Source of the DNA: Marinomonas piezotolerans
GTDB taxonomy: Bacteria; Pseudomonadota; Gammaproteobacteria; Pseudomonadales; Marinomonadaceae
NCBI RefSeq assembly: GCF_003362755.1
Contig: NZ_QKRA01000002.1
Coordinates: 496,001-560,000, forward strand
DNA length: 64,000 nt
Direction: 5' to 3'
Shown: positions 40,211-50,125 of the stretch, one piece after another
Layout of the letters: each line of letters begins with the position of its first letter
Numbering within the stretch: position 1 is the first letter of the stretch
Program-made: the position numbers and the translations under genes
Notes under the pieces: generated by a model
The model's database searches: none
The model's input: only the letters and a program-made list of their open reading frames with translations
What the model was told of the DNA's origin: nothing

Positions 40211-42166
40211 ATGACTGTTCGTGCCAAAATTATTGCCCTTGTCGCGGCGGGGGTGATTATCCCCGTCCTTGTTATTTCTTTAGTGATTATTAATTCCGTA
40301 CGCACCAATGCGGTTGAAAGTTTCGATCAACAAAGTGATTCCGAAATTAGCCACATTGATGCGTTGTTTTCCATGTATCTGGATGGACTCGCTGAAGATG
40401 CCGCCTTTTTTGCTCGAACGGATGCAGTGAAGCAATTAAGTCCAGGTAGCGTAGAAAGCTACGCAAATCAAAAAGCCAAGCAAATGACACCTCAGAGCAA
40501 TTCTGAGCAAGAGCAGCGAGCGTTTTCACTGTTCAATGACTTTGGCGAGACACATCCTGATTTAGCCTATATCTGGCTCGGCACTAACGATGAAGGGTAT
40601 CTCCAGTATCCGTTGGGTAAGAGCGCCGATAACTACACGCCTTCTGAAAAAGGTTGGTACACCCAAGCTATTGGTGCAAAAGAGCCTATCCGTATCCCTG
40701 CCTATCGTGACACCTTTACGGGCGCACCATTGGTGGATTACGTACTGCGCTTTGAGGGGCGAGATGGCTTAGCGGGGGTCGTAGGAGTTGATGTTACGTT
40801 GAAGAAATTGACGGAACTGCTGGCAGAGGTGAAGTTCGGTAGTACTGGGTACGTCGTCATGGTTGAGGACACCGATACAGTGTTGGCTGACCCAGCCGAC
40901 CCAGATAATAACTTTAAAGATTTAGCGGATGCGTCCCGTCCCTATAGTTCGCTTAGTGATGATAAGGGTGTGCAAACACTTACTATCGATGGCGAGCCAT
41001 GGTTTGCGACCGTTTACACCTCGCCTAAGCTTGGTTGGAAATTCATCGGTCTGGTTCCTTCGAGTGAAGTGTATGCGCAAGCTAATAGCTTAGTGTTGAG
41101 CATCGTGATTATCGCGGCGATTATGATAGCGCTATTTGTCATGATTGGTTCTGTGCTAGCTGGTGTCGTGTTACGACCAGTGAAAGAAATGGCTGACCGA
41201 TTGACGGATATTAGCCAAGGTGAAGGGGACTTAACTCAGCGTCTGGAAGTGAACAGTAATGATGAAGCAGGGCAGATGGCCCAAGCGTTCAACCAGTTTG
41301 TTGCGTCGATTGATGAGATCGTTGGGCATTCGAAGTCGTCTTGTGGTCAGATTAGTCATGTCGCTCATCAATCAGAAGAGTTGTCGAGTGACTTAAGTGG
41401 TATCGTTTCTAAGCAGGCGAACTCAGTTGATCATTTGTCGACAGCCTTTAATGAGATGGTGGCGACCGCAAATGAAGTTGCGTCAAACTGTAGCTCCGCA
41501 GCCAATGCCGCAGAAACCAGCGAAGGGCAAGTACAAGAAGGTAATCAGCTGATTCGCAAAACAATGGATTCTTTGGGTCAGCTAGAGAATGAATTAATTA
41601 GCTCAAATGAGTCGATGACGACCTTGTCGCAAGAGTCTAAAAACATTGTCGGCATTTTGGATACGATTAAAGCCATCGCGGAACAAACGAATTTGCTTGC
41701 GCTCAATGCGGCGATAGAAGCTGCCCGAGCAGGGGAACAAGGTCGAGGCTTTGCTGTGGTTGCTGATGAGGTGCGTACATTGGCGGGTCGTACAGCGGAC
41801 TCTACCGATGAGATAGATAAGTTACTAACGCGCCTGCAACAGCAAACCGATATTGTGGCAGGCAAAGTGGAAAACAGTGTCTCTGTGGCGCATGGCTCGG
41901 TTGATTTGGCATCGCAGACGTATCAAGTGTTTGAGCAGATACTGGGCTCTGTCTTAACGATAAAAGACATGATGATTCAGATCAGTGCCGCGGCGGAAGA
42001 ACAGCACCTAGTGGCCGAAGAGATCAATAATAATGTCTTGGTGATTCATGATGGCTCGAACGAGGCCAATGACTTGTCGTCTCAAGTGTCGCAAACGGCG
42101 GCTGCATTAAATGAGTTATCTAGCGAGTTGCAAGCTATGGTCGGACGCTTTAAATCATCCGATTAG
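40211..42166 (+). CDS. methyl-accepting chemotaxis protein (dCache type)
   Basis: A 651-residue chemoreceptor. TM1 (about 5-27) and TM2 (about 297-322) bracket a periplasmic double-Cache domain (KGWYTQAIGA, IPAYRDTFTGAPLVDYVLR, YVVMVEDTDTVLADP), commonly an amino-acid sensor. A HAMP domain (RPVKEMADRLTDISQGEGDL) and a signalling domain with tip [18 protein letters not shown] follow. No C-terminal pentapeptide. ATG 40211 follows AGAGG; a longer frame from 40139 lacks support. Ligand unknown. Confidence 0.92.
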   Translation: MTVRAKIIALVAAGVIIPVLVISLVIINSVRTNAVESFDQQSDSEISHIDALFSMYLDGLAEDAAFFARTDAVKQLSPGSVESYANQKAKQMTPQSNSEQEQRAFSLFNDFGETHPDLAYIWLGTNDEGYLQYPLGKSADNYTPSEKGWYTQAIGAKEPIRIPAYRDTFTGAPLVDYVLRFEGRDGLAGVVGVDVTLKKLTELLAEVKFGSTGYVVMVEDTDTVLADPADPDNNFKDLADASRPYSSLSDDKGVQTLTIDGEPWFATVYTSPKLGWKFIGLVPSSEVYAQANSLVLSIVIIAAIMIALFVMIGSVLAGVVLRPVKEMADRLTDISQGEGDLTQRLEVNSNDEAGQMAQAFNQFVASIDEIVGHSKSSCGQISHVAHQSEELSSDLSGIVSKQANSVDHLSTAFNEMVATANEVASNCSSAANAAETSEGQVQEGNQLIRKTMDSLGQLENELISSNESMTTLSQESKNIVGILDTIKAIAEQTNLLALNAAIEAARAGEQGRGFAVVADEVRTLAGRTADSTDEIDKLLTRLQQQTDIVAGKVENSVSVAHGSVDLASQTYQVFEQILGSVLTIKDMMIQISAAAEEQHLVAEEINNNVLVIHDGSNEANDLSSQVSQTAAALNELSSELQAMVGRFKSSD

Positions 42167-42192
42167 CCTTTCGTTAACACGGCAATGTCCAT

Positions 42193-42224
42193 AAAAAAGG
42201 CCCTTACTAGAAAGGGCCTTTTTG
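42193..42224. terminator. bidirectional intrinsic terminator
   Basis: AAAAAAGGCCCTT and AAGGGCCTTTTT form a strong stem with A/T runs on both sides, between the chemoreceptor (plus) and ilvE (minus). It can serve both convergent transcripts. Confidence 0.88.
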
Positions 42225-42251
42225 CGTATTGGTATCTTGGTAAAGAGCGCG

Positions 42252-43250
42252 TTAAGCGATTTTTGTTAGCCAACCGTGGGTGTCTGGCGCTTTACCCCAT
42301 TGAATATCATTCAATGCCTGACGTAACTTCTGAGCCATAGGACCGGTATCTCCCGAGCCAACGGTGTAGTCTTTACCATTGTGGATAAGGGTGCCGACAG
42401 AGGTTAGAACCGCAGCGGTGCCAGATAGCATGGCTTCGACACCCGGCTTCGCAGCACGCTCAAGCAACTCTTCAACAGAGATTTCTCGCTCAGAGATGGT
42501 CATACCTAAGTCGCTGGCGATTTGCAGGATGCTAGAACGAGTCACCCCGTGTAGGAAGCTAGAATCCAATGCTTTGGTGATGATCTCGTTACCATCAACA
42601 ATCAAGAAGTTCGCTGCGCCCGTTTCAGTAATGTAGCCGTTTGGACAGAACAATACTTGATCTGCACGGTAGTCCGCCTTGGCTTTTAGTGTGGGCTGGA
42701 GCGCACTGGCGTAGTTGCCGCCACTTTTGATCATGCCCATGTGGGGCGCACAGCGCTGGCCTTCTTCATCCAGCAAGAGACGCAGTGCTTTCGCTCCGCC
42801 AGCAAAGTAATCCCCTACCGGCGACAGCAGTACATACATCATGGACGATTCTGACGGCGCGGCTGCTTTACCAACCGCTGCTTCGGTGCCGATATGAGTT
42901 GGGCGAATGTACATTGAGCCCGGTGGTTGCGGGACATCGCTCGCGTACTCGGCAACGATATCAACAATCATTTGCGAAATTTGCGCATCATCGACTTTCG
43001 GAAGTGATAGCAAATCACTGCTTTGGGAAAAGCGTTTGACGTTTTGGTCCATTCGAAAGACGTGCACGCTGCCGTCTTCGTGACGGAATGCTTTCAAGCC
43101 TTCAAAGCAAGTGCTTGAATAATGTAAGACGTGCGCACCTGGGTGAAGAGAGATGCTGTCTGAAGCAACGATCTGAGACTCAGACCATTGATCGTTTTCG
43201 AATGTTGCTAATGCCATTTTCGGCATGAACACGCTACCAAAAGCCGCCAT
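42252..43250 (-). CDS. ilvE: branched-chain-amino-acid aminotransferase
   Basis: A 332-residue fold-type IV PLP enzyme. Lys175 in MGMIKSGGNYA is the Schiff-base lysine, ITETGAANFLIV is the aminotransferase class-IV signature, and STCFEGLKAFR binds substrate. It transfers amino groups between glutamate and the 2-oxo acids of Leu, Ile and Val in the cytoplasm. A TATAAT lies about 55 bp upstream on the minus strand. Transcribed alone. Confidence 0.92.
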   Translation of the reverse strand: MAAFGSVFMPKMALATFENDQWSESQIVASDSISLHPGAHVLHYSSTCFEGLKAFRHEDGSVHVFRMDQNVKRFSQSSDLLSLPKVDDAQISQMIVDIVAEYASDVPQPPGSMYIRPTHIGTEAAVGKAAAPSESSMMYVLLSPVGDYFAGGAKALRLLLDEEGQRCAPHMGMIKSGGNYASALQPTLKAKADYRADQVLFCPNGYITETGAANFLIVDGNEIITKALDSSFLHGVTRSSILQIASDLGMTISEREISVEELLERAAKPGVEAMLSGTAAVLTSVGTLIHNGKDYTVGSGDTGPMAQKLRQALNDIQWGKAPDTHGWLTKIA

Positions 43251-43487
43251 TATAGTTTCCTACTGAATTGAATAAAAAAATACCTGAAGGTAATTCGTAT
43301 TATAAGTTTGGGCAGGCGTAAATGGATGACCAAAACTTAAGGTAACGATACTAAAACAGATTGATCTTCTAAGGAAGATGGATGTCGCGGGAGAGTGACC
43401 ACTTACGACTAATTATCCAGATTAAGAGGGGATTTGACCGATTTTATGGTGTAGGTTCGCGAATGCCGTGCAAAAAGTAGAGAGGTA

Positions 43488-43525
43488 CTAGAAATCGAGA
43501 ATAAAGCGTTACTCTCGATTTCTAG
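43488..43525 (-). terminator. stem-loop downstream of choice-of-anchor lipoprotein gene
   Basis: CTAGAAATCGAGA and TCTCGATTTCTAG pair perfectly over 13 bp, just after the stop of the gene ending at 43538. There is no T tract, so it is a 3'-end structure of uncertain efficiency. The rest of 43251-43487 holds the ilvE promoter and nothing else recognised. Confidence 0.5.
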
Positions 43526-43537
43526 TTGAGGGTGCTG

Positions 43538-45292
43538 TTACTGCAATTTTGTTACATTGATCTGGTACACCGATGTTGTACCACTGACTTCGTTGCCGAC
43601 GATCAAAATAGGCTTGCCATTAGGGCTGTCACTTGCGGAGACAAACTTGAAGCCTTCAGGTCCTAAATCGCCTGCGGCGGCACCGACTTTGTCAGGATCT
43701 TGAGTGAGGTCTCGGTCATTGACATATTGCACATACTCAGGAGCGTGAGGATTGGAAATATCGTAAACGAATATGCCACCCATACGTTCTAGTCCAATAA
43801 AGGCGTACGTACGTCCATTAATTGCGCCAACCGTTACGGCTTCTGGCTCAGGACCTTTGGCATCGCTGCGTCCGTCTGGGTCATTTTCTGAATGGTCGTT
43901 ATTGAAGTTGATGCCGTACTTCACTGCGGTGCGACGCTCAAATTCGTTACCCGAATCAAATACCAACTCGCCTGTAGAGGCATTCCAGATGGCAAATGAG
44001 CGTGCGCCATAGGTGTACAACTCTTCGAAGGAACCATCACTATCGGTGTCACCTAACTGAGAAGTGACTTTTAGGCGACCAAGCTGCTCGTTGCTTTGTA
44101 GCGTCGCAGCATTAGGGAATGCGGTCGTATCCAATGTCAGATCTTTAACACGGAATTCTTCCATGTTGACATTGAGAGGGTCTCCCGCAAAATCCTTGGT
44201 GCCGTCCGTTTGTGCGATGCCCCAATCGGCTCTTGAGTCGCCTTCATTGGCCGTCACAACATAGTCAATGCCGTTGACAGTATAGGTCGCGATGGAATCA
44301 GGTTGATACATTCCAAAAACGGGCCAATTTTTGATGTTTACCTTGTCATCTTTGTCGCTGACGTCTAGCTCATTGCCGAGCAAGTTGTGATCTTTAAAGC
44401 CTAACGCAAAGATTTTGCTAACGTTTGCATTGGCGATGTCTACGACAGCAATCGCGTTGGCTTCTTGCAAGCTCACGTATGCAGTTTTTGAGTCGGCTGA
44501 TACGGCGATGTATTCAGGCTCTAAGTCTTCTGCGACAGTCGACTTGCGTACTGGTTTGCCGCTAGCATCGACGATCTGACCGAATACGCGGACTTTAGAA
44601 GGCAACTCGGAGGCACGTGATCCGCCGACATTGAAGTCCGTAAACCCTGCCGTTTTAAGTGAGAAGTCGCTGACATCAATGATGTCGACACGGCCTTCAG
44701 GATCGACGGTGTAATCGATAGGCTCGCCTTCTACCGCTACTAAAACTTTGCTTCCGTCAGGCGTGAACGTCACCATGTCTGGTAATGACCCAGAATCAAC
44801 AACAGCTTGGACAGAAAGGTCAGAGAGCTTGATGAATACCACCCAGCCGTGATCGGTTTTTGTGCCCGCTTCAACAGCAATGGCAGCTAGGTTGCCGTGT
44901 ATCGCAATGCTGTTCGCAGCACCCACTTCAGACGTTGCTGAAACGTCGCTTTTGTTGTTCACGATCATAGTGCCTAAGTCCAGCGTTTCAGAGAGCGCTA
45001 GGCTGGTTAGATCGGTGGCGTTGAAAACATCGATTTTGCCGCTGTTCGCATTAACGGTAAAAATGCGTTTGTTTTGTTTATCGAATGCGACGATTTCCGC
45101 AGCGCTCTTATCAAATCCTTGTGAATCCGTGCGGCCAATACGGGTCAAACTTGTGATTTGACCTACGCCATCCTTGCCATTAATTCCGTCTTTTCCATCT
45201 TCGATTGATTGGCAGCCTGCCAACAGAGCAACAGAGATTGCAAGCGCTGTCGGGGCAAGCGCTTTGTTGAGAAGTGATTTCATTTTATTCAT
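43538..45292 (-). CDS. choice-of-anchor I domain lipoprotein
   Basis: A 584-residue exported protein. A lipoprotein signal (LLAGC, Cys27) is followed by a short collagen-like stretch (GKDGINGKDG, about 33-42) and a long repetitive beta-propeller-like region (FTPDGSKVLVAVEGEP, ALGFKDHNLLG, TYTVNGIDYVVTANEGDSRADWG) that is the choice-of-anchor I family. Relatives are surface proteins sometimes annotated as alkaline-phosphatase-like, though enzymatic activity is doubtful. The Gly-rich stretch looks like a flexible tether. Transcribed alone with a downstream stem-loop. Confidence 0.85.
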   Translation of the reverse strand: MNKMKSLLNKALAPTALAISVALLAGCQSIEDGKDGINGKDGVGQITSLTRIGRTDSQGFDKSAAEIVAFDKQNKRIFTVNANSGKIDVFNATDLTSLALSETLDLGTMIVNNKSDVSATSEVGAANSIAIHGNLAAIAVEAGTKTDHGWVVFIKLSDLSVQAVVDSGSLPDMVTFTPDGSKVLVAVEGEPIDYTVDPEGRVDIIDVSDFSLKTAGFTDFNVGGSRASELPSKVRVFGQIVDASGKPVRKSTVAEDLEPEYIAVSADSKTAYVSLQEANAIAVVDIANANVSKIFALGFKDHNLLGNELDVSDKDDKVNIKNWPVFGMYQPDSIATYTVNGIDYVVTANEGDSRADWGIAQTDGTKDFAGDPLNVNMEEFRVKDLTLDTTAFPNAATLQSNEQLGRLKVTSQLGDTDSDGSFEELYTYGARSFAIWNASTGELVFDSGNEFERRTAVKYGINFNNDHSENDPDGRSDAKGPEPEAVTVGAINGRTYAFIGLERMGGIFVYDISNPHAPEYVQYVNDRDLTQDPDKVGAAAGDLGPEGFKFVSASDSPNGKPILIVGNEVSGTTSVYQINVTKLQ

Positions 45293-45375
45293 CAGCCATA
45301 ACGATTATTAAGTAGGAGTGCAATCATCCTAAGTCGCTATGTTGACAGTTACGTGAATGCAATATTACGTAACGC

Positions 45376-46293
45376 TTACAGTGCCTCCTCGGTGTTTACG
45401 TTTTGTTGTTCGAACCAAGCCACGATGAGATCAAATATCAGTCGTATTTTGGGACTGGTGTGTAGCTCCCGATGCGTCACCAGCCAAAGTGGGACGATAA
45501 CAGGGGGGCCGAACTGTTCGAATGCTCGCGCTAAGCTGGTTTCTTGATCGCCAATGGCTTGGGGGAAGAATCCCAGCCCCAAGCCTTTTTTAACCAATTG
45601 CCATTGCAGCCCTTGGAATGACGTCACGATTGCAAAGTGGCTTTGATCCAAATGCCATCCAAGTGGCTTGAGGCGGTTGATGAGTTCGTCATTGCGCTCA
45701 AACCCTATGATTTGTAGGTTAGTTGCTTCACTTGGCGTCGCGACATCTTTGAATCTTGCCGCCAGTTCGTGAGTACCATAAAACCAAATTGGCTCATCGA
45801 TTAGCCGCTTGGCGATCAAATCCGGTTCGCTCGGTCGAAAACTCCGCAATGCAATGTCTGTGTCGCGTCGCTTAATATCACTGACCTGATTGTCTACATG
45901 GATGGTTAAGTGGATGGTTGGGGCGTGCATGCGCAGATAGCGAACCAGATCAGGTACGCGAAACAGAGCATCAATCTCGCTAACCGATAAACTGACTTCG
46001 CCCTCAAGTGATTCGGCTAACCCGGATACCGTCAAGCTGACCTGTTGTGCCGCCCCTGTCATTGGCCCAGCAGAGGCCAGTAATTGTTGGCCCGCTGTCG
46101 TGAGCTGCAAGCCAGTACTCAGGCGCTCGAACAGGGTCACGTTGAGCGATTGTTCCAAGGAATAGATCTGGCGACTCAGAGTGGGTTGGGTAACACCGAT
46201 GCGCTTGGCCGCTTTTGAAAAGGACCCAGACTGAGCGGCAGTCACGAAGGCTTTAAGAGCATTCCAGTCTAGCTGTTCATAAGAAATCGTCAT
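45376..46293 (-). CDS. LysR-family transcriptional regulator
   Basis: A 305-residue LysR-type regulator: HTH at about residues 9-66 (NALKAFVTAAQSGSFSKAAK, TQPTLSRQIYSLE), then an effector domain. It is divergent from the NAD(P)-binding oxidoreductase at 46390 across 96 bp and is its likely regulator. Confidence 0.9.
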   Translation of the reverse strand: MTISYEQLDWNALKAFVTAAQSGSFSKAAKRIGVTQPTLSRQIYSLEQSLNVTLFERLSTGLQLTTAGQQLLASAGPMTGAAQQVSLTVSGLAESLEGEVSLSVSEIDALFRVPDLVRYLRMHAPTIHLTIHVDNQVSDIKRRDTDIALRSFRPSEPDLIAKRLIDEPIWFYGTHELAARFKDVATPSEATNLQIIGFERNDELINRLKPLGWHLDQSHFAIVTSFQGLQWQLVKKGLGLGFFPQAIGDQETSLARAFEQFGPPVIVPLWLVTHRELHTSPKIRLIFDLIVAWFEQQNVNTEEAL

Positions 46294-46389
46294 GCAATTA
46301 TGTATACCCGATCTAGAAAAACACGCAATTATGGGAGCTTGCGAGTCAGATTATACTCTATCTATGCAAAATTAAAGAGGTAGATTGTT

Positions 46390-47085
46390 ATGTTGTTCGA
46401 TTCAAACCAGTACAAACCACATGTCGCTATTGTCGGCGGATCAGGTAAATTAGGCCGCTATATGATTGATGAAGCACTCGCTAATGGCTATCGAGTGACC
46501 GTGGTCTGCCGCCCTCAAAGCGTCCATAAATTAAAGATATGGGAAGGCAGTATTGATGTTGTGCCTGCTTACACCGATGACCAGATAGCGCTAAAAGAAG
46601 CGCTGAAGGACGTCGACGCGGTATTGACGGTGATGGTTTGTTGGGGGGTAAAAGGCTACGCCACGCATACCGTAGAAGCGGTTCTCGCGGCAGCCCCAAA
46701 GGACGCTCGACTGATTTTTTCTTCCGGTTGGCACATCAGCAAAGAGGGAAAAGATCGGTATCCACTGTCATTGCGTGTGCTGGTTGCAGTGTTTGGTAAG
46801 GTTGCACGATGGTTAAGGTTTGCGGATTTGCGAGATCAAGAGCGCGCGGCGCGTAGGATATTTTCCTCAGGAAGGCGCTGGACGTTAGTTCGGGGGAGTG
46901 ATTTAGAGGAGGGTGAAAGCGAGGGGATGCCTGTATGGGCGGAGCTTGTAGGTGATCAGAAAATTGCGCATAACCGCTTACGTCGCATTGATTTCTCTAA
47001 GTTTATGGTGGCTGCGATCAATGACTCGGGGCTCATTGGTAAAGCCCCAGCCATTGCAAGTGCTGTGGTGAACCCGCATTCGTAG
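46390..47085 (+). CDS. NAD(P)H-binding protein, NmrA/SDR-like
   Basis: A 231-residue atypical short-chain-dehydrogenase/NmrA-like protein. The Rossmann motif IVGGSGKLGRYMIDEAL lies at about residues 14-30, followed by VTVVCR and the strand LIFSSGWHIS. There is no clear Tyr-x3-Lys pair, so it may be a redox sensor or isomerase rather than a dehydrogenase. Divergent from a LysR gene and probably induced by it. Confidence 0.78.
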   Translation: MLFDSNQYKPHVAIVGGSGKLGRYMIDEALANGYRVTVVCRPQSVHKLKIWEGSIDVVPAYTDDQIALKEALKDVDAVLTVMVCWGVKGYATHTVEAVLAAAPKDARLIFSSGWHISKEGKDRYPLSLRVLVAVFGKVARWLRFADLRDQERAARRIFSSGRRWTLVRGSDLEEGESEGMPVWAELVGDQKIAHNRLRRIDFSKFMVAAINDSGLIGKAPAIASAVVNPHS

Positions 47086-47093
47086 TACGAGCA

Positions 47094-47753
47094 CTACAAC
47101 GGATCCAGCGTCAGTACTAAGCGCCGTGCAGGTGCTGCGATAGATGGGGATCGATGCACAAGGCCGCCGCCTTCGTTCAGTGGCCATTTTTCACCTTTGA
47201 GTAGAACAACATCTCCAGTGTTGAGGGATTGAACGCGCCCGTTCGCTAGTATTAGTCCCGATTGGTCATCTGGCAGGCCGTTATTGCCGCGGCCTAGCTT
47301 AGAGCGGTCTACATACTGGTGCTCTAACCATTGGGTCGCTGGGCCATGGTAAGTCGTGACTAAACGACATAAGACATGATCGACATGAAAGCGTGGGCAA
47401 GAAGCGCGGTCTACGACTTCAATGCGTAGTCCGACTTCCTCACACTCGAATAAGCAGCAATAGGCGTCTGTTAATTGCTCGATATCGTCGATTAATGCCT
47501 GCCGATCACAGATTTCGGGTATGCCACGTGCTAAGGCTTGAGCCACATTGTTAGGTCTGACGGATTCTCTAAAGGCCCATAACGAGGGGTGCTGAACGAG
47601 CAATGCAGCACAATCAGAAACCTCAGTAGGCAGCGTACGCTGCCAGTTGACTAAATTGATGGTAGGGTCATAAATATCAGCGAAGCCCTCTAAATCCCGA
47701 ACATGTTGCCCGTTGAGTTCGATGGCAGCGGTGAGCGATTCGGCTAGGCTCAT
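47094..47753 (-). CDS. DUF1826 protein (zinc-limitation-linked)
   Basis: A 219-residue protein of the DUF1826 family ([30 protein letters not shown], then VHRSPSI) with several His, Cys and Asp residues placed like a metal site. Its ATG overlaps the zigA TGA in ATGA, so translation is coupled and the start at 47753 is firm. DUF1826 genes are repeatedly found beside COG0523 zinc GTPases under Zur control; the function is unknown. The pattern also recalls 2OG-Fe oxygenase-like cupins, which is speculation. Confidence 0.88.
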   Translation of the reverse strand: MSLAESLTAAIELNGQHVRDLEGFADIYDPTINLVNWQRTLPTEVSDCAALLVQHPSLWAFRESVRPNNVAQALARGIPEICDRQALIDDIEQLTDAYCCLFECEEVGLRIEVVDRASCPRFHVDHVLCRLVTTYHGPATQWLEHQYVDRSKLGRGNNGLPDDQSGLILANGRVQSLNTGDVVLLKGEKWPLNEGGGLVHRSPSIAAPARRLVLTLDPL

Positions 47754-48961
47754 GCGACCTCCTCCCAAGCTGGGAAGGGGTCATTCAAGGTGTTCCATAG
47801 ATCCGGCCCTTCCAAGACATCGGCTTCACTTAGTAAGCACGCCTCAAGAGCGCATGTCATCGCGTCTTTATCCAGATTTTGACCGATGAACACCAGCTCT
47901 TGGCGCATATCACCAAAGGGTTCATGCCAGCTTTCTTCGATCATTTTTAGGGACTCTTCATCCGTTGGCCAGCGGTCTTTGGGGACGGCCCGCCAAAACA
48001 TGCCAGCGAATCCATAGTGAGCAATTCCGCCTGCTTGACTCCATTGCCCTGCGAACTGAGGGCGAGTGGCTAGCCAGAAGTAACCTTTGGAGCGCAGCAG
48101 TTTGCCGTATTGTTCGGTACTGTGAAGGAATTGATGGAAGCGCTCAGGGTGGAACGGACGGCGTGCGACAAAGCTAAAACTGGATATACCGTATTCTTCG
48201 GTTTCGGGCGTATGCTCACCGCGCATCTCTTGCAACCAACCCGCTGCATTTTGCGCCTTTTCAAAGCTGAATCTCCCTGTGCCTAGGACTTTGTCTACCG
48301 GAACGTTTCCATTTTGTATCGGGATGATTTCTGCGGTGGCATTCAGGGAACGAAGAATAGCGGATAGCTTATCAAGCTCTGCTTGATCGATAAGGTCTGT
48401 TTTGCTGATTAATAGCATATCTGCAAATTCGACTTGATCGACTAACAGGTCGGCGACGCTGCGCTCATCTTCTTCCCCAAGACTTTCACCTGTGTCTTGG
48501 AGCAACTTGGCGGCTTCATAATCCTTCATAAAGTTTACCGCGTCGACGACGGTCACCATGGTGTCGAGCTTGGCAACGTCAGATAAGCTAACGCCGTCTT
48601 CATCGGTGAAGGTAAAGGTTTCAGCAACGGGCAGCGGCTCAGAAATCCCGGTCGATTCAATCACAAGATAGTCAAACTTTCCCTCTTGAGCTAAGCGGCT
48701 GACTTCAATGAGTAAGTCTTCGCGCAAAGTACAGCAGATGCAGCCATTACTCATTTCCACCAGCTTTTCTTCGCCGCGATTTAACGATACATCTTGCTGT
48801 ATCTGTGCGGCATCTATGTTGATTTCGCTCATGTCGTTGACGATCACGGCTACACGCAATCCATCTCGGTTATTAAGAATATGGCTGAGTAAGGTTGTTT
48901 TCCCAGCACCTAAAAAGCCGGATAAGACGGTAACAGGGAGTTTGTTGGATGATGATGTCAT
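47750..48961 (-). CDS. zigA: zinc metallochaperone GTPase (COG0523, ZigA type)
   Basis: A 403-residue G3E GTPase. Walker [10 protein letters not shown] (about 15-23), the metal-binding SNGCICC (Cys74, 76, 77), Walker [11 protein letters not shown] and the guanine-specific ISKTDL are intact, with the C-terminal CobW domain after about 240. It is thought to deliver zinc to client enzymes during starvation. AGGAGG precedes ATG 48961, and a Zur box lies at 48981-49003. It heads an operon with DUF1826. Confidence 0.9.
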   Translation of the reverse strand: MTSSSNKLPVTVLSGFLGAGKTTLLSHILNNRDGLRVAVIVNDMSEINIDAAQIQQDVSLNRGEEKLVEMSNGCICCTLREDLLIEVSRLAQEGKFDYLVIESTGISEPLPVAETFTFTDEDGVSLSDVAKLDTMVTVVDAVNFMKDYEAAKLLQDTGESLGEEDERSVADLLVDQVEFADMLLISKTDLIDQAELDKLSAILRSLNATAEIIPIQNGNVPVDKVLGTGRFSFEKAQNAAGWLQEMRGEHTPETEEYGISSFSFVARRPFHPERFHQFLHSTEQYGKLLRSKGYFWLATRPQFAGQWSQAGGIAHYGFAGMFWRAVPKDRWPTDEESLKMIEESWHEPFGDMRQELVFIGQNLDKDAMTCALEACLLSEADVLEGPDLWNTLNDPFPAWEEVA

Positions 48962-48980
48962 AGTGCCTCCTAAAATTATT

Positions 48981-49003
48981 AAAATGTTATAACATAACAA
49001 TTT
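48981..49003 (-). promoter_or_regulatory. Zur box upstream of zigA-DUF1826
   Basis: AAATGTTATAACATAACAATTT centres on TGTTATAACATAACA, closely matching the proteobacterial Zur consensus (AAATGTTATANTATAACATTT). It lies about 20 bp before the zigA start, suiting repression when zinc is plentiful. Confidence 0.85.
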
Positions 49004-49190
49004 AATAATGAGAACCTAGGCCAGACACACTCCGTGCTGATTGCCTTAAAAGCTGCAAAAAACGCGTAGCCTATGTGCAGTTCAGTGATGACGGTTGAAT
49101 TTAGAGGCATCATCTTCAATTCTTTAAGTGTGACACGCAACACAGAGATTTATTGAATCCACATCGCACACAATTGATAAGGAGAAAGTC

Positions 49191-49643
49191 ATGCTTCAAC
49201 AATCAGCAGAAGCCAATCACATCACAGACATTATTAAAGTGATGAACAGTGGTATTCAGTTCTATCAAAAAGCGAAAGAGAAAGTGGATAGCCAGCCGTA
49301 TCAAAGCTTCTTTAATCGTATGATTGATGCGAAAGCAGAAGCTGTTTTTGAGTTGCAGCAGTTTGCGGTCGAAGAGAAAGGTGATTTAGAAAACGGTACA
49401 GACGTTATTGTCAAAGCGCGTGAAGCGTATACGGAAGTGGTCGATAAGATGACATCAAACAGCACCGAGTTTACGTATGTAGATCAGCTCGAAGAAGTCG
49501 AAGATCGTTTACTTGAAGAGGTTGATCAGGCACTGAGTAAAGAGCAATCGTTAGAGTGCGAAGCGGCACTGGTTCGAGTTCAAAAGCGTATGAAAGAGTG
49601 CCACGACGAAATGCGCGCGTTACAGAATGGCATCGTTCACTGA
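49191..49643 (+). CDS. PA2169-family four-helix-bundle protein (DUF2383)
   Basis: A 150-residue, highly charged, all-helical protein without signal or membrane segment; IKVMNSGIQFYQKAKEKV near the start is the DUF2383 pattern. The family adopts a ferritin-like four-helix bundle of unknown role, often linked to stress. AAGGAG precedes the ATG and a strong terminator follows. Confidence 0.82.
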   Translation: MLQQSAEANHITDIIKVMNSGIQFYQKAKEKVDSQPYQSFFNRMIDAKAEAVFELQQFAVEEKGDLENGTDVIVKAREAYTEVVDKMTSNSTEFTYVDQLEEVEDRLLEEVDQALSKEQSLECEAALVRVQKRMKECHDEMRALQNGIVH

Positions 49644-49660
49644 TGCAGATAAATATCAAT

Positions 49661-49696
49661 AAAAAGGGGCGATACCTTGCGGTATCGCCCCTTTTT
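49661..49696. terminator. bidirectional intrinsic terminator
   Basis: AAAAAGGGGCGATACC and GGTATCGCCCCTTTTT form a perfect 16-bp stem with A/T runs on both sides, ending the DUF2383 gene (plus) and the cold-shock gene (minus). Confidence 0.92.
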
Positions 49697-49718
49697 AATG
49701 TGCTACTTTAATTAAGAA

Positions 49719-49928
49719 TTAAAGTGCAACGATGTTCTCAGCTTGTGGGCCTTTTTGGCCTTGAGTCACAACGAACTCTACACGTTGGCCTTCAGCCAAT
49801 GTTTTGAAGCCAGAGCTAGAGATAGCGCTGAAATGAGCGAAAACGTCTGGGCCAGATTCTTGTTCGATGAAACCAAAACCTTTAGTTTCGTTAAACCATT
49901 TTACTGTGCCAGTAGTTGTATTAGACAT
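49719..49928 (-). CDS. CspA-family cold-shock protein
   Basis: A 69-residue single cold-shock domain with RNP1 (KGFGFIEQ) and RNP2 (VFAHFSAI), starting [13 protein letters not shown]. It binds single-stranded RNA/DNA and melts RNA structure. The true start is ATG 49928; the frame stays open far upstream but that part is the 5' untranslated leader. AGGATAC is the ribosome-binding site, with a small GCCT/AGGC hairpin just before it. Which csp paralogue it is cannot be told. Confidence 0.92.
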   Translation of the reverse strand: MSNTTTGTVKWFNETKGFGFIEQESGPDVFAHFSAISSSGFKTLAEGQRVEFVVTQGQKGPQAENIVAL

Positions 49929-50125
49929 AATATGTATCCTGTAGATCAAAAATAAATAAGCCTTCGGGAGGCGAGAATAGCGTGAAAAAGAGGCAAAATT
50001 TTTAAATACTACAGGACGAAGAACTACGAATAACGCGACGTGATGGAGAATGTAAAAAGAAGCTAAGTTTCTAGCTGCGTTCAATGTATAGACAACGGTT
50101 AACTAAGTCAAAGCTTATTTCAGTT

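Noticed and set aside
45293..45375. Pho box upstream of the choice-of-anchor lipoprotein
   Set aside because: A single CTGTCAA is present, but no second half-site at the 11-bp repeat distance was found.
49929..50084. N-terminal extension of the cold-shock protein
   Set aside because: The open frame upstream of ATG 49928 does not resemble a protein domain, and the family starts exactly at the inner ATG with its own ribosome-binding site; the stretch is better read as a 5' leader.
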